Shown here piece after piece: positions 1 through 6,473 of a DNA stretch of 6,946 bases; positions within the stretch are counted from its first letter, which is position 1; each line of letters opens with the position of its first letter. The notes under the pieces were generated by a model. The model was not told the origin of the DNA and ran no database searches. It was given only the letters and a program-made list of their open reading frames with translations. This DNA is from an uncultured Coriobacteriaceae bacterium (GTDB taxonomy: Bacteria > Actinomycetota > Coriobacteriia > Coriobacteriales > QAMH01), in contig CACZQA010000197.1 in assembly GCA_902783175.1 (NCBI GenBank), forward strand, positions 1 to 6,946, read 5' to 3'. The position numbers were made by a program, and so were the translations under genes.

Positions 1-330
1 AACGCCATGACCTACGACGGTGTCATCGTCAACATCGACGGCAACGCAAACCGCGTCTCGTGCATTGCCCAGGGCCCGAGAAAGGTCATCTTCATCGTGG
101 GCATGAACAAGCTGTGCTGCGACCTCGACTCCGCGATGAAGCGGGCCCGCAACGTCGCCGCGCCCGCGAATGTGCAGCGCTTCGACATCGACACCCCGTG
201 CAAGAAGACGGGAAGCTGCTTTGACTGCAAGAGCCCCGATACCGTCTGCTGCCAGTTCCTCATCACGCGCTTCTCGCGCCACGCGGGGCGCATCAACGTC
301 GTGCTGGTCAACGAGGCGCTCGGATTCTAG
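1..330 (+). CDS. LUD-domain (lactate utilisation LutC/YkgG-like) protein, C-terminal part
   Basis: The reading frame is open from the first base (Asn-Ala before the first Met at base 7), and the family normally carries a long N-terminal part, so this is the 3' end of a gene that starts outside the window and not a 107-residue protein. The visible part has the end typical of DUF162/LUD proteins: an 'IVNIDG' strand, 'NRV', a 'KVIFIVGMNK' strand, 'AMKRARNVAAP', 'DTPC' and a final 'RINVVLVNEALGF'. A cysteine cluster lies at bases 199-252 (C-x5-C-x2-C-x6-C followed by another C), which could bind a metal. Family members are linked to lactate oxidation or have unassigned redox roles; nothing here fixes the substrate. 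It ends 88 bases before dltA and is probably a separate transcription unit, although no convincing terminator is visible between them. The family call is fairly secure from pattern recognition; the function is not. Confidence 0.8.
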   Translation, partial: NAMTYDGVIVNIDGNANRVSCIAQGPRKVIFIVGMNKLCCDLDSAMKRARNVAAPANVQRFDIDTPCKKTGSCFDCKSPDTVCCQFLITRFSRHAGRINVVLVNEALGF

Positions 331-355
331 GCGGCGGTTGCGCACGTCTCCAATT

Positions 356-378
356 TTTCACGCTCCCGCCACGTGAAA
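356..378. promoter_or_regulatory. Inverted repeat upstream of dltA, candidate operator
   Basis: TTTCACG (356-362) and CGTGAAA (372-378) form a perfect 7-bp dyad around a 9-base spacer, and two G-T pairs could extend it outward (354-355 with 379-380). The repeat ends 40 bases before the dltA start, in the only intergenic space ahead of the operon. No T-run follows the right arm on the + strand, and none follows the left arm on the - strand, so an intrinsic terminator is unlikely. The arm spacing, centre to centre about 16 bases, is compatible with a dimeric regulator. No confident -35/-10 pair could be assigned nearby; TACCAT at 383-388 is the best -10-like hexamer but lacks a good -35. The regulator is unknown. 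Confidence 0.4.
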
Positions 379-408
379 GGCGTACCATGTCGCAAACGAT
401 TAATCTCC

Positions 409-415
409 AAGGAGG
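409..415 (+). promoter_or_regulatory. Ribosome binding site of dltA
   Basis: AAGGAGG is a near-perfect anti-16S match, with only three bases (agc) before the ATG at 419. The spacing is shorter than usual, but no better in-frame start exists downstream until a TTG at 437, so it supports the start at 419. Confidence 0.75.
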
Positions 416-418
416 AGC

Positions 419-1960
419 ATGTCTGACGAGAGCCTGTTGCTGAACGCCATCGAGCGGGTCGCGAACGCCCACCCGGGGCGCGTCGCGTTTCGCGCCCCCG
501 GGGCTCGCGACGTCACCTACGACGAGCTGTGGGGCATGTCCTCCCGCATCGCCGCCGCCCTTGCGGGCAGTGTGGACGGGCGCGATCCCGTCTGCGTCAT
601 CTGCGACAAGTCGGCGCTGTCGGTCGCGGCGTTTCTCGGCTGCCTGCGTGCGGGACACGCGTTTGTCCCCGTGGACATCGCCATGCCCGACGCGCGCATC
701 CGCGGTATCGTTGCCCAGCTCGAGGGCAGTCCCGTGCTCCAGGCAACGCAGGGCGCAGACCCTGTGGAGCTTTCCGGCGTGACGGTGCGCGACGCTGCCG
801 CGCTGGTTGAGGGCGTCCCCGCGCGTCCCGCCGACGAGGCCGAGCGCGCCCGCTGGGTGCGCGGCGAGCAGACGCAGTACATCATCTTCACCTCGGGCTC
901 GACCGGCACGCCCAAGGGGATCGAGGTCACGGCGAACGATATCGGCAACTTCATGGCGTGGATGCAGGGGTTTCCGGTGGTGCGCGACGGGGGCGTCACG
1001 TTCATCGACCAGGCGTCCTACAGCTTCGATCTGTCCGAGTACCAGCTCGTCGGGGCGCTTTCCACGGGCGGTTGCCTGTTCGCGCTCCCGCCCCAGGTCA
1101 CGGGCGATTACCGCGCGCTGTTCGAGGCGCTTGCCAGTTCGGGCGCCAATGCGTGGGTGTCCACCCCGTCGTTTGCGGACCTGTGCCTGGTCGATCCGTC
1201 GTTTTCGCAGGAGCTTCTGCCGGGGCTTCGGCTCTTCCTGTTCTGCGGCGAGGCGCTGCACCACACCACGGCCTCTGCGCTCATGGAGCGCTTCCCTGCG
1301 GCACGCGTCGTGAACACCTACGGCCCCACCGAGTCGACGGTGGCGGTCACGTACTGCGAGGTGGGCCATGCGGACCTGGACGACCCGCGGCCGCTGCAGG
1401 TGGGCACGCCGCGTTCCGGCACCCAGATCCGCATCGTCGACCCCGAGACGGGCGCGAGGCTCGGCCGCGGCGAGACGGGCGAGATCGTCATCGTGGGAGA
1501 CACCGTGGCCAAAGGCTACATCAACCTTCCCGAGAAGACGGCCGAGAGCTTCTTCGATGCCTCCGAGCTCGGCGAGCACGTGCGCGGCTACCACACGGGC
1601 GACCTCGGGCACCTCGATGAAATGGGCAGGCTGCACTGCGAGGGGCGCATGGACGACCTCGTCAAGCTCAACGGCTTTCGTATCGAGCTCGGCGACGTCG
1701 AGCGCAACCTGGAGGCGCTGCCCGCCGTCGACCAGGCGGCGGTCGTCACCGTCAAACGCGGCGGCGTGACCCGCGCGCTCAAGGCCTTCGTCGTCGTCAA
1801 CGCTGCCGCGCCCAAAGGCCAGACGACGCCTGCTGCCCTCAAGGCGCAGCTTGGCGAGCGCGTTCCCGCGTACATGGTCCCGCGCACCATCAAGGTCCTC
1901 GACAGCATGCCGCTCAACGCCAACAACAAGATCGACCGCGCCGCGCTCAAGGGCAAGTAG
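419..1960 (+). CDS. dltA: D-alanine--D-alanyl carrier protein ligase DltA
   Basis: A 513-residue cytoplasmic adenylate-forming enzyme that activates D-alanine with ATP and transfers it to the phosphopantetheine thiol of DltC. The motifs appear in family order: the P-loop-like A3 motif (residues 155-167, FTSGSTGTPKG core), 'FDLSEYQ' with Asp204, 'FCGEA' with Cys276, YGPTES (301-306), YHTGD (391-395), the hinge region 'EGRMDDLVKLNGFRIELGDVE', and the C-terminal 'NNKIDR' with the catalytic Lys504. In characterised Bacillus DltA, an Asp binds the D-Ala amino group and a Cys next to the GE motif sets preference for the D-isomer; Asp204 and Cys276 sit in the equivalent contexts, so D-alanine is the expected substrate. 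Length is normal for the family (about 500). It is the first gene of the operon, with a strong Shine-Dalgarno directly upstream and 12 bases to dltB. Confidence 0.97.
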   Translation: MSDESLLLNAIERVANAHPGRVAFRAPGARDVTYDELWGMSSRIAAALAGSVDGRDPVCVICDKSALSVAAFLGCLRAGHAFVPVDIAMPDARIRGIVAQLEGSPVLQATQGADPVELSGVTVRDAAALVEGVPARPADEAERARWVRGEQTQYIIFTSGSTGTPKGIEVTANDIGNFMAWMQGFPVVRDGGVTFIDQASYSFDLSEYQLVGALSTGGCLFALPPQVTGDYRALFEALASSGANAWVSTPSFADLCLVDPSFSQELLPGLRLFLFCGEALHHTTASALMERFPAARVVNTYGPTESTVAVTYCEVGHADLDDPRPLQVGTPRSGTQIRIVDPETGARLGRGETGEIVIVGDTVAKGYINLPEKTAESFFDASELGEHVRGYHTGDLGHLDEMGRLHCEGRMDDLVKLNGFRIELGDVERNLEALPAVDQAAVVTVKRGGVTRALKAFVVVNAAAPKGQTTPAALKAQLGERVPAYMVPRTIKVLDSMPLNANNKIDRAALKGK

Positions 1961-1972
1961 GCGCAGCAGCGT

Positions 1973-3136
1973 ATGTCGTTTTTCGCCGACCCGAGTTTTT
2001 TCGTCATCACCGCCCTCATCGTCGCCATCGCGGCGGTGCTCGGTCTGCACCAGGTCTCGCTGCGCCGTTTCGGCATGGGCGCGACGCTCGTCATGGTCTT
2101 GTTCCTGTTCTGCAAGACCCCTGGGCAGGGCGCGGCGTTCGTGGCGTTTCTCGCCATCGCGACCCTGGCGGCCAAGTTCCTGTTTGCCAGGCGCGATTCG
2201 AAGGCGCGCTTCTGGGGTGCCCTCGCCGTGACGCTCGCGCCGCTCGTCGTGTGCAAGGTGTCCGGTATCTTCGAGCTCAACCTGCTCGGCTTCACGGGCA
2301 TCTCGTACCTCACGTTCAAGGCGGTGCAGGTCGTGCTCGAAACGCACGACGGCCTCATCGAGGAGATGGGCATCGGCGACTACCTGTACTTCCTCGCGTT
2401 CTTTCCGACGATCATCTCCGGCCCCATCGACCGCAGCCGCCGCTTCGTGGAAGACATCCACCGTACCCCCTCGCGCGACGAGTACGCGGGCATGCTCGCC
2501 CGCGGCATCCTGCTCATCGGCATTGGCATGGTGTACAAGATCGTCATCGCGGGCATCATCCACCGCTACTACAACCCGGCGGGTTGGGGGAGCGGGCCTG
2601 CGGGGCTCGAGTTTCTCAACCAGGTGGGCATCGCCTACCTCTACGGCTTCTACCTGTTCTTCGACTTTGCCGGCTACAGCCTGATGGCCATGGGCGTCAG
2701 CTACTGCCTGGGCGTGCGCACGCCGCGCAACTTCCGCGCGCCGTTTATCGCGCTCGACATCAAGGACTTCTGGAACCGCTGGCACATGACGCTGTCGTTT
2801 TGGCTGCGCGACTTCGTGTTCATGCGCTTCGCGCGCTTCTCGATGAAGCACAAGCTGTTCAAGCAGCGTTTGCACACGGCAGAATGCGGTTTCGTCATCA
2901 ACATGGTGCTCATGGGCGCCTGGCATGGCCTGACGCCGAGCTACCTGCTCTACGGCCTGTACCACGGCGTGCTTCTGGCGGCGACGGAGGCCTTCCAGAA
3001 GAAATCTAAATTTTACAAGAAGCACAAGGGCGAGCGCTGGTATCAGGTGCTGTCTTGGCTTATAACAATGCAGCTCGTCATGTTCGGATTCGCCCTGTTC
3101 TCGGGACAGGTGCTCATGTTGGCGAAGGGAGTCTGA
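1973..3136 (+). CDS. dltB: D-alanyl transfer membrane protein DltB (MBOAT family)
   Basis: A 387-residue multi-pass membrane O-acyltransferase-family protein that receives D-alanyl groups from DltC and passes them to the outer face of the membrane. The sequence is a series of hydrophobic segments starting at the N-terminus, with the conserved 'FFPTIISGPIDR' loop (143-154) and 'FWNRWHMTLSFWLRD'. His271 lies in that last motif, and the catalytic-type His318 lies in 'MGAWHG'. The two histidines are 47 residues apart, the spacing recalled for the two key histidines of Streptococcus thermophilus DltB. Length is slightly below the usual 390-415. Only a weak AAGGGC (1950-1955) precedes the ATG, so translation is probably coupled to dltA. 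A basic loop near the C-terminus (KKSKFYKKHK) is encoded by locally AT-rich codons in an otherwise GC-rich gene. dltC follows after 5 bases. Confidence 0.96.
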   Translation: MSFFADPSFFVITALIVAIAAVLGLHQVSLRRFGMGATLVMVLFLFCKTPGQGAAFVAFLAIATLAAKFLFARRDSKARFWGALAVTLAPLVVCKVSGIFELNLLGFTGISYLTFKAVQVVLETHDGLIEEMGIGDYLYFLAFFPTIISGPIDRSRRFVEDIHRTPSRDEYAGMLARGILLIGIGMVYKIVIAGIIHRYYNPAGWGSGPAGLEFLNQVGIAYLYGFYLFFDFAGYSLMAMGVSYCLGVRTPRNFRAPFIALDIKDFWNRWHMTLSFWLRDFVFMRFARFSMKHKLFKQRLHTAECGFVINMVLMGAWHGLTPSYLLYGLYHGVLLAATEAFQKKSKFYKKHKGERWYQVLSWLITMQLVMFGFALFSGQVLMLAKGV

Positions 3137-3141
3137 TTACT

Positions 3142-3396
3142 ATGGCAAAGATGACGCACGAGGAGCTCGAGGAGAAGATGCTCGACCTGCTCGAAGAGAT
3201 CACCGGCGACGAGGCGGTGCGCGAGCAGCGCGACGTGGACCTGTTCGAAGAGGGGCTGCTCGATTCGATGGCGGCCGTTGAGCTACTCGTCGACATCGAG
3301 GAAGAGTTTGGCGTGTCGATTGCGCCGACGGGTGTCCCGCGCGAGGAGATGAACACGGTGAACCTGATCATCCACCAGGTGGAGATCAGGCTGTAG
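3142..3396 (+). CDS. dltC: D-alanyl carrier protein DltC
   Basis: An 84-residue acyl-carrier-type protein that holds activated D-alanine as a thioester on 4'-phosphopantetheine and delivers it to DltB. The attachment site is clear: 'LFEEGLLDSM' with Ser42 directly after Asp41 at the start of helix II, followed by the acidic 'ELLVDIEEEFG'. Length and strong acidity match the DltC family (about 78-82 residues). The start at ATG 3142 is chosen because AAGGGAG (3125-3131) lies 10 bases upstream; an upstream in-frame ATG at 3055 would overlap the dltB end by 82 bases and add unrelated residues. ATG 3151 is a minor alternative. The gene sits 5 bases after dltB and 2 bases before dltD. Confidence 0.96.
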   Translation: MAKMTHEELEEKMLDLLEEITGDEAVREQRDVDLFEEGLLDSMAAVELLVDIEEEFGVSIAPTGVPREEMNTVNLIIHQVEIRL

Positions 3397-3398
3397 CC

Positions 3399-4670
3399 AT
3401 GAAGCAGGCGGGCGCCGACAGCCCTGAGGGAAAGACCTCGGGCGACAAGCTCTCGGGGAGCGCCATGCTCAAGGCCGTGGGGGTGGGTCTTGCCCTCATC
3501 GCCGTGGCGGCGCTGCTCGCCGAGACCGTGCTGTTGCCGCTCCAGGGTGCAAGGCGCGACGACACGCGCCTGTACGACTACCTCTACTCGGGCGTCAAGT
3601 CCACGAGCACGGCGTTCACGCTGGAAAACATGTCCGACGACGGCTACCTGGTATTCGGCTCCTCGGAATTCTACATCGGCAAGAAGCTCGTCCCGCAGTG
3701 CCCGGCCGCCGTCTTTGGCGAGCACGTGACCGGCGTGGACATGACCTTCGTCGGCGAGGCCTACGACCAGAGCCTGTGGCATGCCATCGCCGCCGGCGCC
3801 TACGGCAGCAAGGTGGCGCGCAGAAAGGTCGCGCTCGTCGTGTCGCCCCAGTGGTTCTTCAAGGGCAACGGCCAGCAGAGCAAGTTCAAGTCGAAGTTCT
3901 CGTATGACCTGTACCGGCAGTTCTGCGACAACGACTCTATCTCGGACGAGACGAAGTCCCATGTCCGCCAGCGTCTCGCGGCCCTCGGCATCGACGAGAC
4001 GTCGCTTGCCGCGGCTAACGACGACACCCCGCTCGACGCGCTCAACAACGTGATGTACTCGTTTGGCGACGACCTGTCCGCGCGCTTCAAGCTCGTGCAA
4101 GCGGCGGCATCTGCCCCCGAGAAGAGCCACGCGCGCAAGCAGGGGGAGTACACGGGCGAGCCCGACTGGGACGCGCTGCTCAGGTGGGCGGACGATTCGG
4201 GCGCGCACGCCTGCACCAACAACGACTACGGCATCTACGACGACTACTGGACGCGCAACTCGCAGTTCCACGTGGAGTCGGACCAGGATTTCAAGCAGGC
4301 GGAAGACGAGTTCTCCGATCTGCGCTGCTTTCTGGATGTCTGCGAACAAAGCGGCCTCGAGCCGCTTGTCATCATGCTGCCCATGCACGGCATGTGGTAC
4401 GACGCGAAGGGCGTGAACGCGGACACGCGCGCCTACTACTACGACCGCGTGCGCGGCATCTGCGACGATGCCGGCGTGGCGTACGCGGACTTCTCGTCGT
4501 GCGAGTACGAGAAGTATTTCCTGTGCGACACCGTGCACCCGGGCTGGCGTGGCTGGGTGCGCATCGAGCATTCCTTCTACGATTTCGTGAACGGCCGCGA
4601 CGACGACTTCCTGGCAGGCGGTGCCTATGGGACGGCTCCGGGACTTGCGGCGGAAGGGAGCGCCTCGTGA
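3399..4670 (+). CDS. dltD: D-alanyl transfer protein DltD (membrane-anchored SGNH-like hydrolase)
   Basis: A 423-residue protein with an N-terminal membrane anchor (hydrophobic stretch about residues 24-46) and a large extracytoplasmic domain. DltD catalyses the last step, moving D-alanine onto the teichoic acid chain. Visible catalytic signatures are 'VFGSSEF' (Ser88/Ser89, the nucleophile block) and 'DTVHPGWRGW' near the C-terminus (Asp377 and His380), together a Ser/Asp/His triad of the SGNH type. 'VVSPQWFF' in the middle is also typical of DltD. Length is normal for the family. It begins two bases after the dltC stop with no clear Shine-Dalgarno of its own beyond the dltC 3' end, so coupling is likely. 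Its TGA stop overlaps the GTG start of the next small gene. Confidence 0.95.
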   Translation: MKQAGADSPEGKTSGDKLSGSAMLKAVGVGLALIAVAALLAETVLLPLQGARRDDTRLYDYLYSGVKSTSTAFTLENMSDDGYLVFGSSEFYIGKKLVPQCPAAVFGEHVTGVDMTFVGEAYDQSLWHAIAAGAYGSKVARRKVALVVSPQWFFKGNGQQSKFKSKFSYDLYRQFCDNDSISDETKSHVRQRLAALGIDETSLAAANDDTPLDALNNVMYSFGDDLSARFKLVQAAASAPEKSHARKQGEYTGEPDWDALLRWADDSGAHACTNNDYGIYDDYWTRNSQFHVESDQDFKQAEDEFSDLRCFLDVCEQSGLEPLVIMLPMHGMWYDAKGVNADTRAYYYDRVRGICDDAGVAYADFSSCEYEKYFLCDTVHPGWRGWVRIEHSFYDFVNGRDDDFLAGGAYGTAPGLAAEGSAS

Positions 4671-4855
4671 GCACGCGGCAAAAGCATCCGATCGCATCTG
4701 CCAAAAAGCGCCTCGAAGCCTGGGCGCTCGCCCGTCCGCGCGCGCTTGCCGCAGGAATCACGCTCGCGACGCTTATCCTGGGCGGCGTGCTCATCTGGTT
4801 TCTGATCTTTTCCGGCTTGAACGAGCCGGTTCAGTTCATCTACAGCGCCTTTTAG
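4667..4855 (+). CDS. dltX: DltX-like small membrane protein with C-terminal FxYxxF motif
   Basis: A 62-residue protein starting at GTG 4667, in a GTGA overlap with the dltD stop. A good Shine-Dalgarno (GGAAGGGAG, 4652-4660) sits six bases upstream. It has a basic N-terminus (about 1-26), one transmembrane helix (about 27-50) and a short outward-facing tail 'LNEPVQFIYSAF' that ends exactly at the stop codon. DltX proteins of Firmicutes are about 50 residues with a single helix and a C-terminal FxYxxF signature whose tyrosine has been proposed to carry the D-alanyl group between DltB and DltD. Here Phe57, Tyr59 and Phe62 fit that signature at the right place. Firmicute dltX lies upstream of dltA; this one follows dltD, and the space before dltA contains no such ORF. 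The call rests on motif, topology and context, not on overall similarity. Confidence 0.85.
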   Translation: MSTRQKHPIASAKKRLEAWALARPRALAAGITLATLILGGVLIWFLIFSGLNEPVQFIYSAF

Positions 4856-4857
4856 TC

Positions 4858-6369
4858 ATGAAGGGGACGCGACATCAGAAACGGCGCCCCTGGCAGGCGC
4901 GTGCGGCGTGCGCGCTGACCTGCGTGGTCGTGCTGGCGCTCGTGTGCGGGCTTTTTGCGCCGGCCGCACAGGCACGGCGCCCGCACGGCGCGCTACACGA
5001 CGAGCTCGATGAGTACCTCGCGCAAAACGTCCCCGCCACGGGGGTTCCGGGCATCGCGGTGGCGGTCGTCTCCTCGGATGGTACCGAATATCAGCGCACC
5101 TTCGGCGATTGCCCCGGCCCCGACGCCGCCTTCACGATCGGCTCGCTCAGCAAGTCGTTCACCGCGCTGTGCATCATGCAGCTCGTGGAGCGCGGCGAGG
5201 TCGACCTGGACGACCCCGCGTCCGACTACGTGCCCGACTACCTCGTGCCCGAGGAGGTGACGGTGCGCTCGCTGCTCAACCAGACGAGCGGGTTCGGCTA
5301 CTACGAGTCGCTTTCGCAGGCGCAGGTGGGCGACACCTTCGGCAGCTTCTCGTACGCGAACGCGAACTACGACCTGCTCGGCCGTATCGTCGAGAGCGTG
5401 TCGGGCCTCGACTACGACGAGTACCTGCGCGAAAACGTCTTCGAGCCGCTCGGCATGACAAGCGCCTCGACGCAGGGCAGCGCCGTGAAGAGCCCAAAGG
5501 TCGACCCGGGGCACCGCAACTACTTCGGCATCAACGTGGCAGACGGGTTCTCGCATGACGTGTCGGATGACGCATGGGGCGCCGACCCTTCCGGCTACGT
5601 GCAGGCAAGCGTCTCGGACATGGCGCGCTACCTGCAGATGTACCTCGACAAGGGGGAGGGGATCATCTCGCCGGCGGGCATTGAGGCGATGGTGACCGAC
5701 AAGGTGCCCGACCCGTACGGCAGCACGTTCTACGGCATGGGGTGGACGACGTACTACGATGACGGCGACAACCTCGTCATGTCGCACGACGGGCAGGTCG
5801 AGAACTACGTTGCGCGCATGACGATCGTGCCGTCGTCCGATGTCGCGGTGGTCGTGCTGGGAGATTCCAACGACTACTTTGGCGGCAACAGCTGCTTCTT
5901 CGACCTCGCAAGCGGCGTCGTCGACATCGCCACGGGCACGCCGGCGCTCTACGACGTCGACCCGAGCGACCGCGTCTCGCAGCATCTCGGGCTCGATATC
6001 GCCTACCTGGCGCTCGTCCTCTCGTCTGCCGTGCCGCTGTTCTCGCTCGGCAGCTGGAGGCGCAGGCTCGTCAGCGCGCTCGAGCAGGACCGACCGCTGT
6101 GGCCGCGCGTGGCGCTGGCCATACTCGTGCACCTCGCGCTGCCGATGTTTCTGCTCGACCTTCCCCGCCAGCTCGGCTACCAGTGGCGCGACCTAAGCAT
6201 GTTCGTGCCGGACCTTGCGCTCGTGCTGGTGGCGGTCGCGGCCATCCTGTTTGCGGGAGGCTGCGCCAAGGTGGTCGTCTGGGCGCTCGCGGCCCGGGCG
6301 GAGTCGCCGGGAGACACGTTTGACCGGCGCGCGCGGGCCGCGGCGCACAAGGCGGGCGGTGGCGCGTAA
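4858..6369 (+). CDS. Exported serine hydrolase of the beta-lactamase/DD-peptidase fold with C-terminal membrane domain
   Basis: A 503-residue protein starting at ATG 4858, two bases after the dltX stop; the open frame runs further upstream but only as a shadow of dltD/dltX. The N-terminus is a signal peptide (basic 1-15, hydrophobic about 16-36, probable AQA cleavage near 41). The catalytic domain (about 42-360) has the three motifs of class C beta-lactamase-related enzymes: S96-L-S-K99, Y166-A-N168 and H310-D-G312. Three hydrophobic segments follow (about 376-401, 415-436, 450-478), anchoring the domain outside the cell. This family (Pfam Beta-lactamase, PF00144) includes DD-carboxypeptidases, esterases and S. 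aureus FmtA, a D-alanine esterase acting on teichoic acid. Placement as the last gene of a dlt operon makes a D-Ala esterase or cell-wall peptidase role attractive, but the substrate is inferred. A true antibiotic-degrading beta-lactamase is less likely given the membrane domain and context. Confidence 0.9.
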   Translation: MKGTRHQKRRPWQARAACALTCVVVLALVCGLFAPAAQARRPHGALHDELDEYLAQNVPATGVPGIAVAVVSSDGTEYQRTFGDCPGPDAAFTIGSLSKSFTALCIMQLVERGEVDLDDPASDYVPDYLVPEEVTVRSLLNQTSGFGYYESLSQAQVGDTFGSFSYANANYDLLGRIVESVSGLDYDEYLRENVFEPLGMTSASTQGSAVKSPKVDPGHRNYFGINVADGFSHDVSDDAWGADPSGYVQASVSDMARYLQMYLDKGEGIISPAGIEAMVTDKVPDPYGSTFYGMGWTTYYDDGDNLVMSHDGQVENYVARMTIVPSSDVAVVVLGDSNDYFGGNSCFFDLASGVVDIATGTPALYDVDPSDRVSQHLGLDIAYLALVLSSAVPLFSLGSWRRRLVSALEQDRPLWPRVALAILVHLALPMFLLDLPRQLGYQWRDLSMFVPDLALVLVAVAAILFAGGCAKVVVWALAARAESPGDTFDRRARAAAHKAGGGA

Positions 6370-6388
6370 CGCAAGGCACGAGCCGCAA

Positions 6389-6446
6389 GACGCGCGTCGT
6401 AGGATGTGCGTCAGCGGCACGTAGTAGAGTATGGTCGGAAGCGACC
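6389..6446 (+). promoter_or_regulatory. Intergenic dyads and weak promoter-like sequence before the 113-residue gene
   Basis: The 104-base gap 6370-6473 contains a 10-bp palindrome GACGCGCGTC (6389-6398), a -10-like TAGAGT (6425-6430) and a short hairpin GGTCG-GAAG-CGACC (6433-6446). No convincing -35 box lies 16-18 bases before TAGAGT, so the promoter is only suggested. The hairpin is followed by a TTT only, too short for a strong terminator. It may be a weak terminator of the dlt operon, an operator at the start site, or a 5' UTR structure of the next gene. Confidence 0.3.
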
Positions 6447-6473
6447 GAGGTTTCATTCGAGAAGAGAGGCGCA

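Larger units (their letters stand above)
419..6369 (+). other. Predicted six-gene dlt operon (dltA-dltB-dltC-dltD-dltX-hydrolase)
   Basis: Six same-strand genes follow one another with spacings of +12, +5, +2, -4 and +2 bases, which is strong evidence for a single transcript with translational coupling. The first four are the classical D-alanylation set in classical order. The last two, a DltX-like tail peptide and an exported serine hydrolase, sit in the tightest junctions, so they are part of the unit rather than chance neighbours. An 88-base gap precedes the unit and a 104-base gap follows it. No clear intrinsic terminator was found after 6369; a 10-bp palindrome (6389-6398) has no T-run. 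Confidence 0.85.

Noticed and set aside
354..380. Intrinsic terminator for the LUD gene
   Set aside because: The dyad is real, but no T-run follows it on either strand and the stem is only 7 bp, so operator is the better reading.
308..3025. 905-codon open frame on the - strand opposite dltA and dltB
   Set aside because: It is antisense to two genes with complete catalytic motifs. The translation is rich in Arg, His, Ala, Glu and Asp with no domain, as expected of a GC-rich shadow frame.
3055..3141. Longer DltC start at ATG 3055
   Set aside because: It would add 29 unrelated residues overlapping the dltB 3' end. ATG 3142 has a Shine-Dalgarno and gives the normal family length.
3114..4697. 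527-codon - strand open frame opposite dltC/dltD
   Set aside because: Low-complexity Arg/Val/His/Ala composition, no recognisable motif, and full overlap with dltC and dltD.
4621..4857. Upstream extension of the serine hydrolase frame to an ATG at 4621
   Set aside because: The extra residues are Arg-rich out-of-frame translation of the dltD end and dltX. A proper signal peptide begins at ATG 4858, two bases after the dltX stop.
4993..6132. 379-codon - strand open frame opposite the serine hydrolase
   Set aside because: Shadow frame of a well-supported gene, with biased composition and no ribosome binding site noticed.
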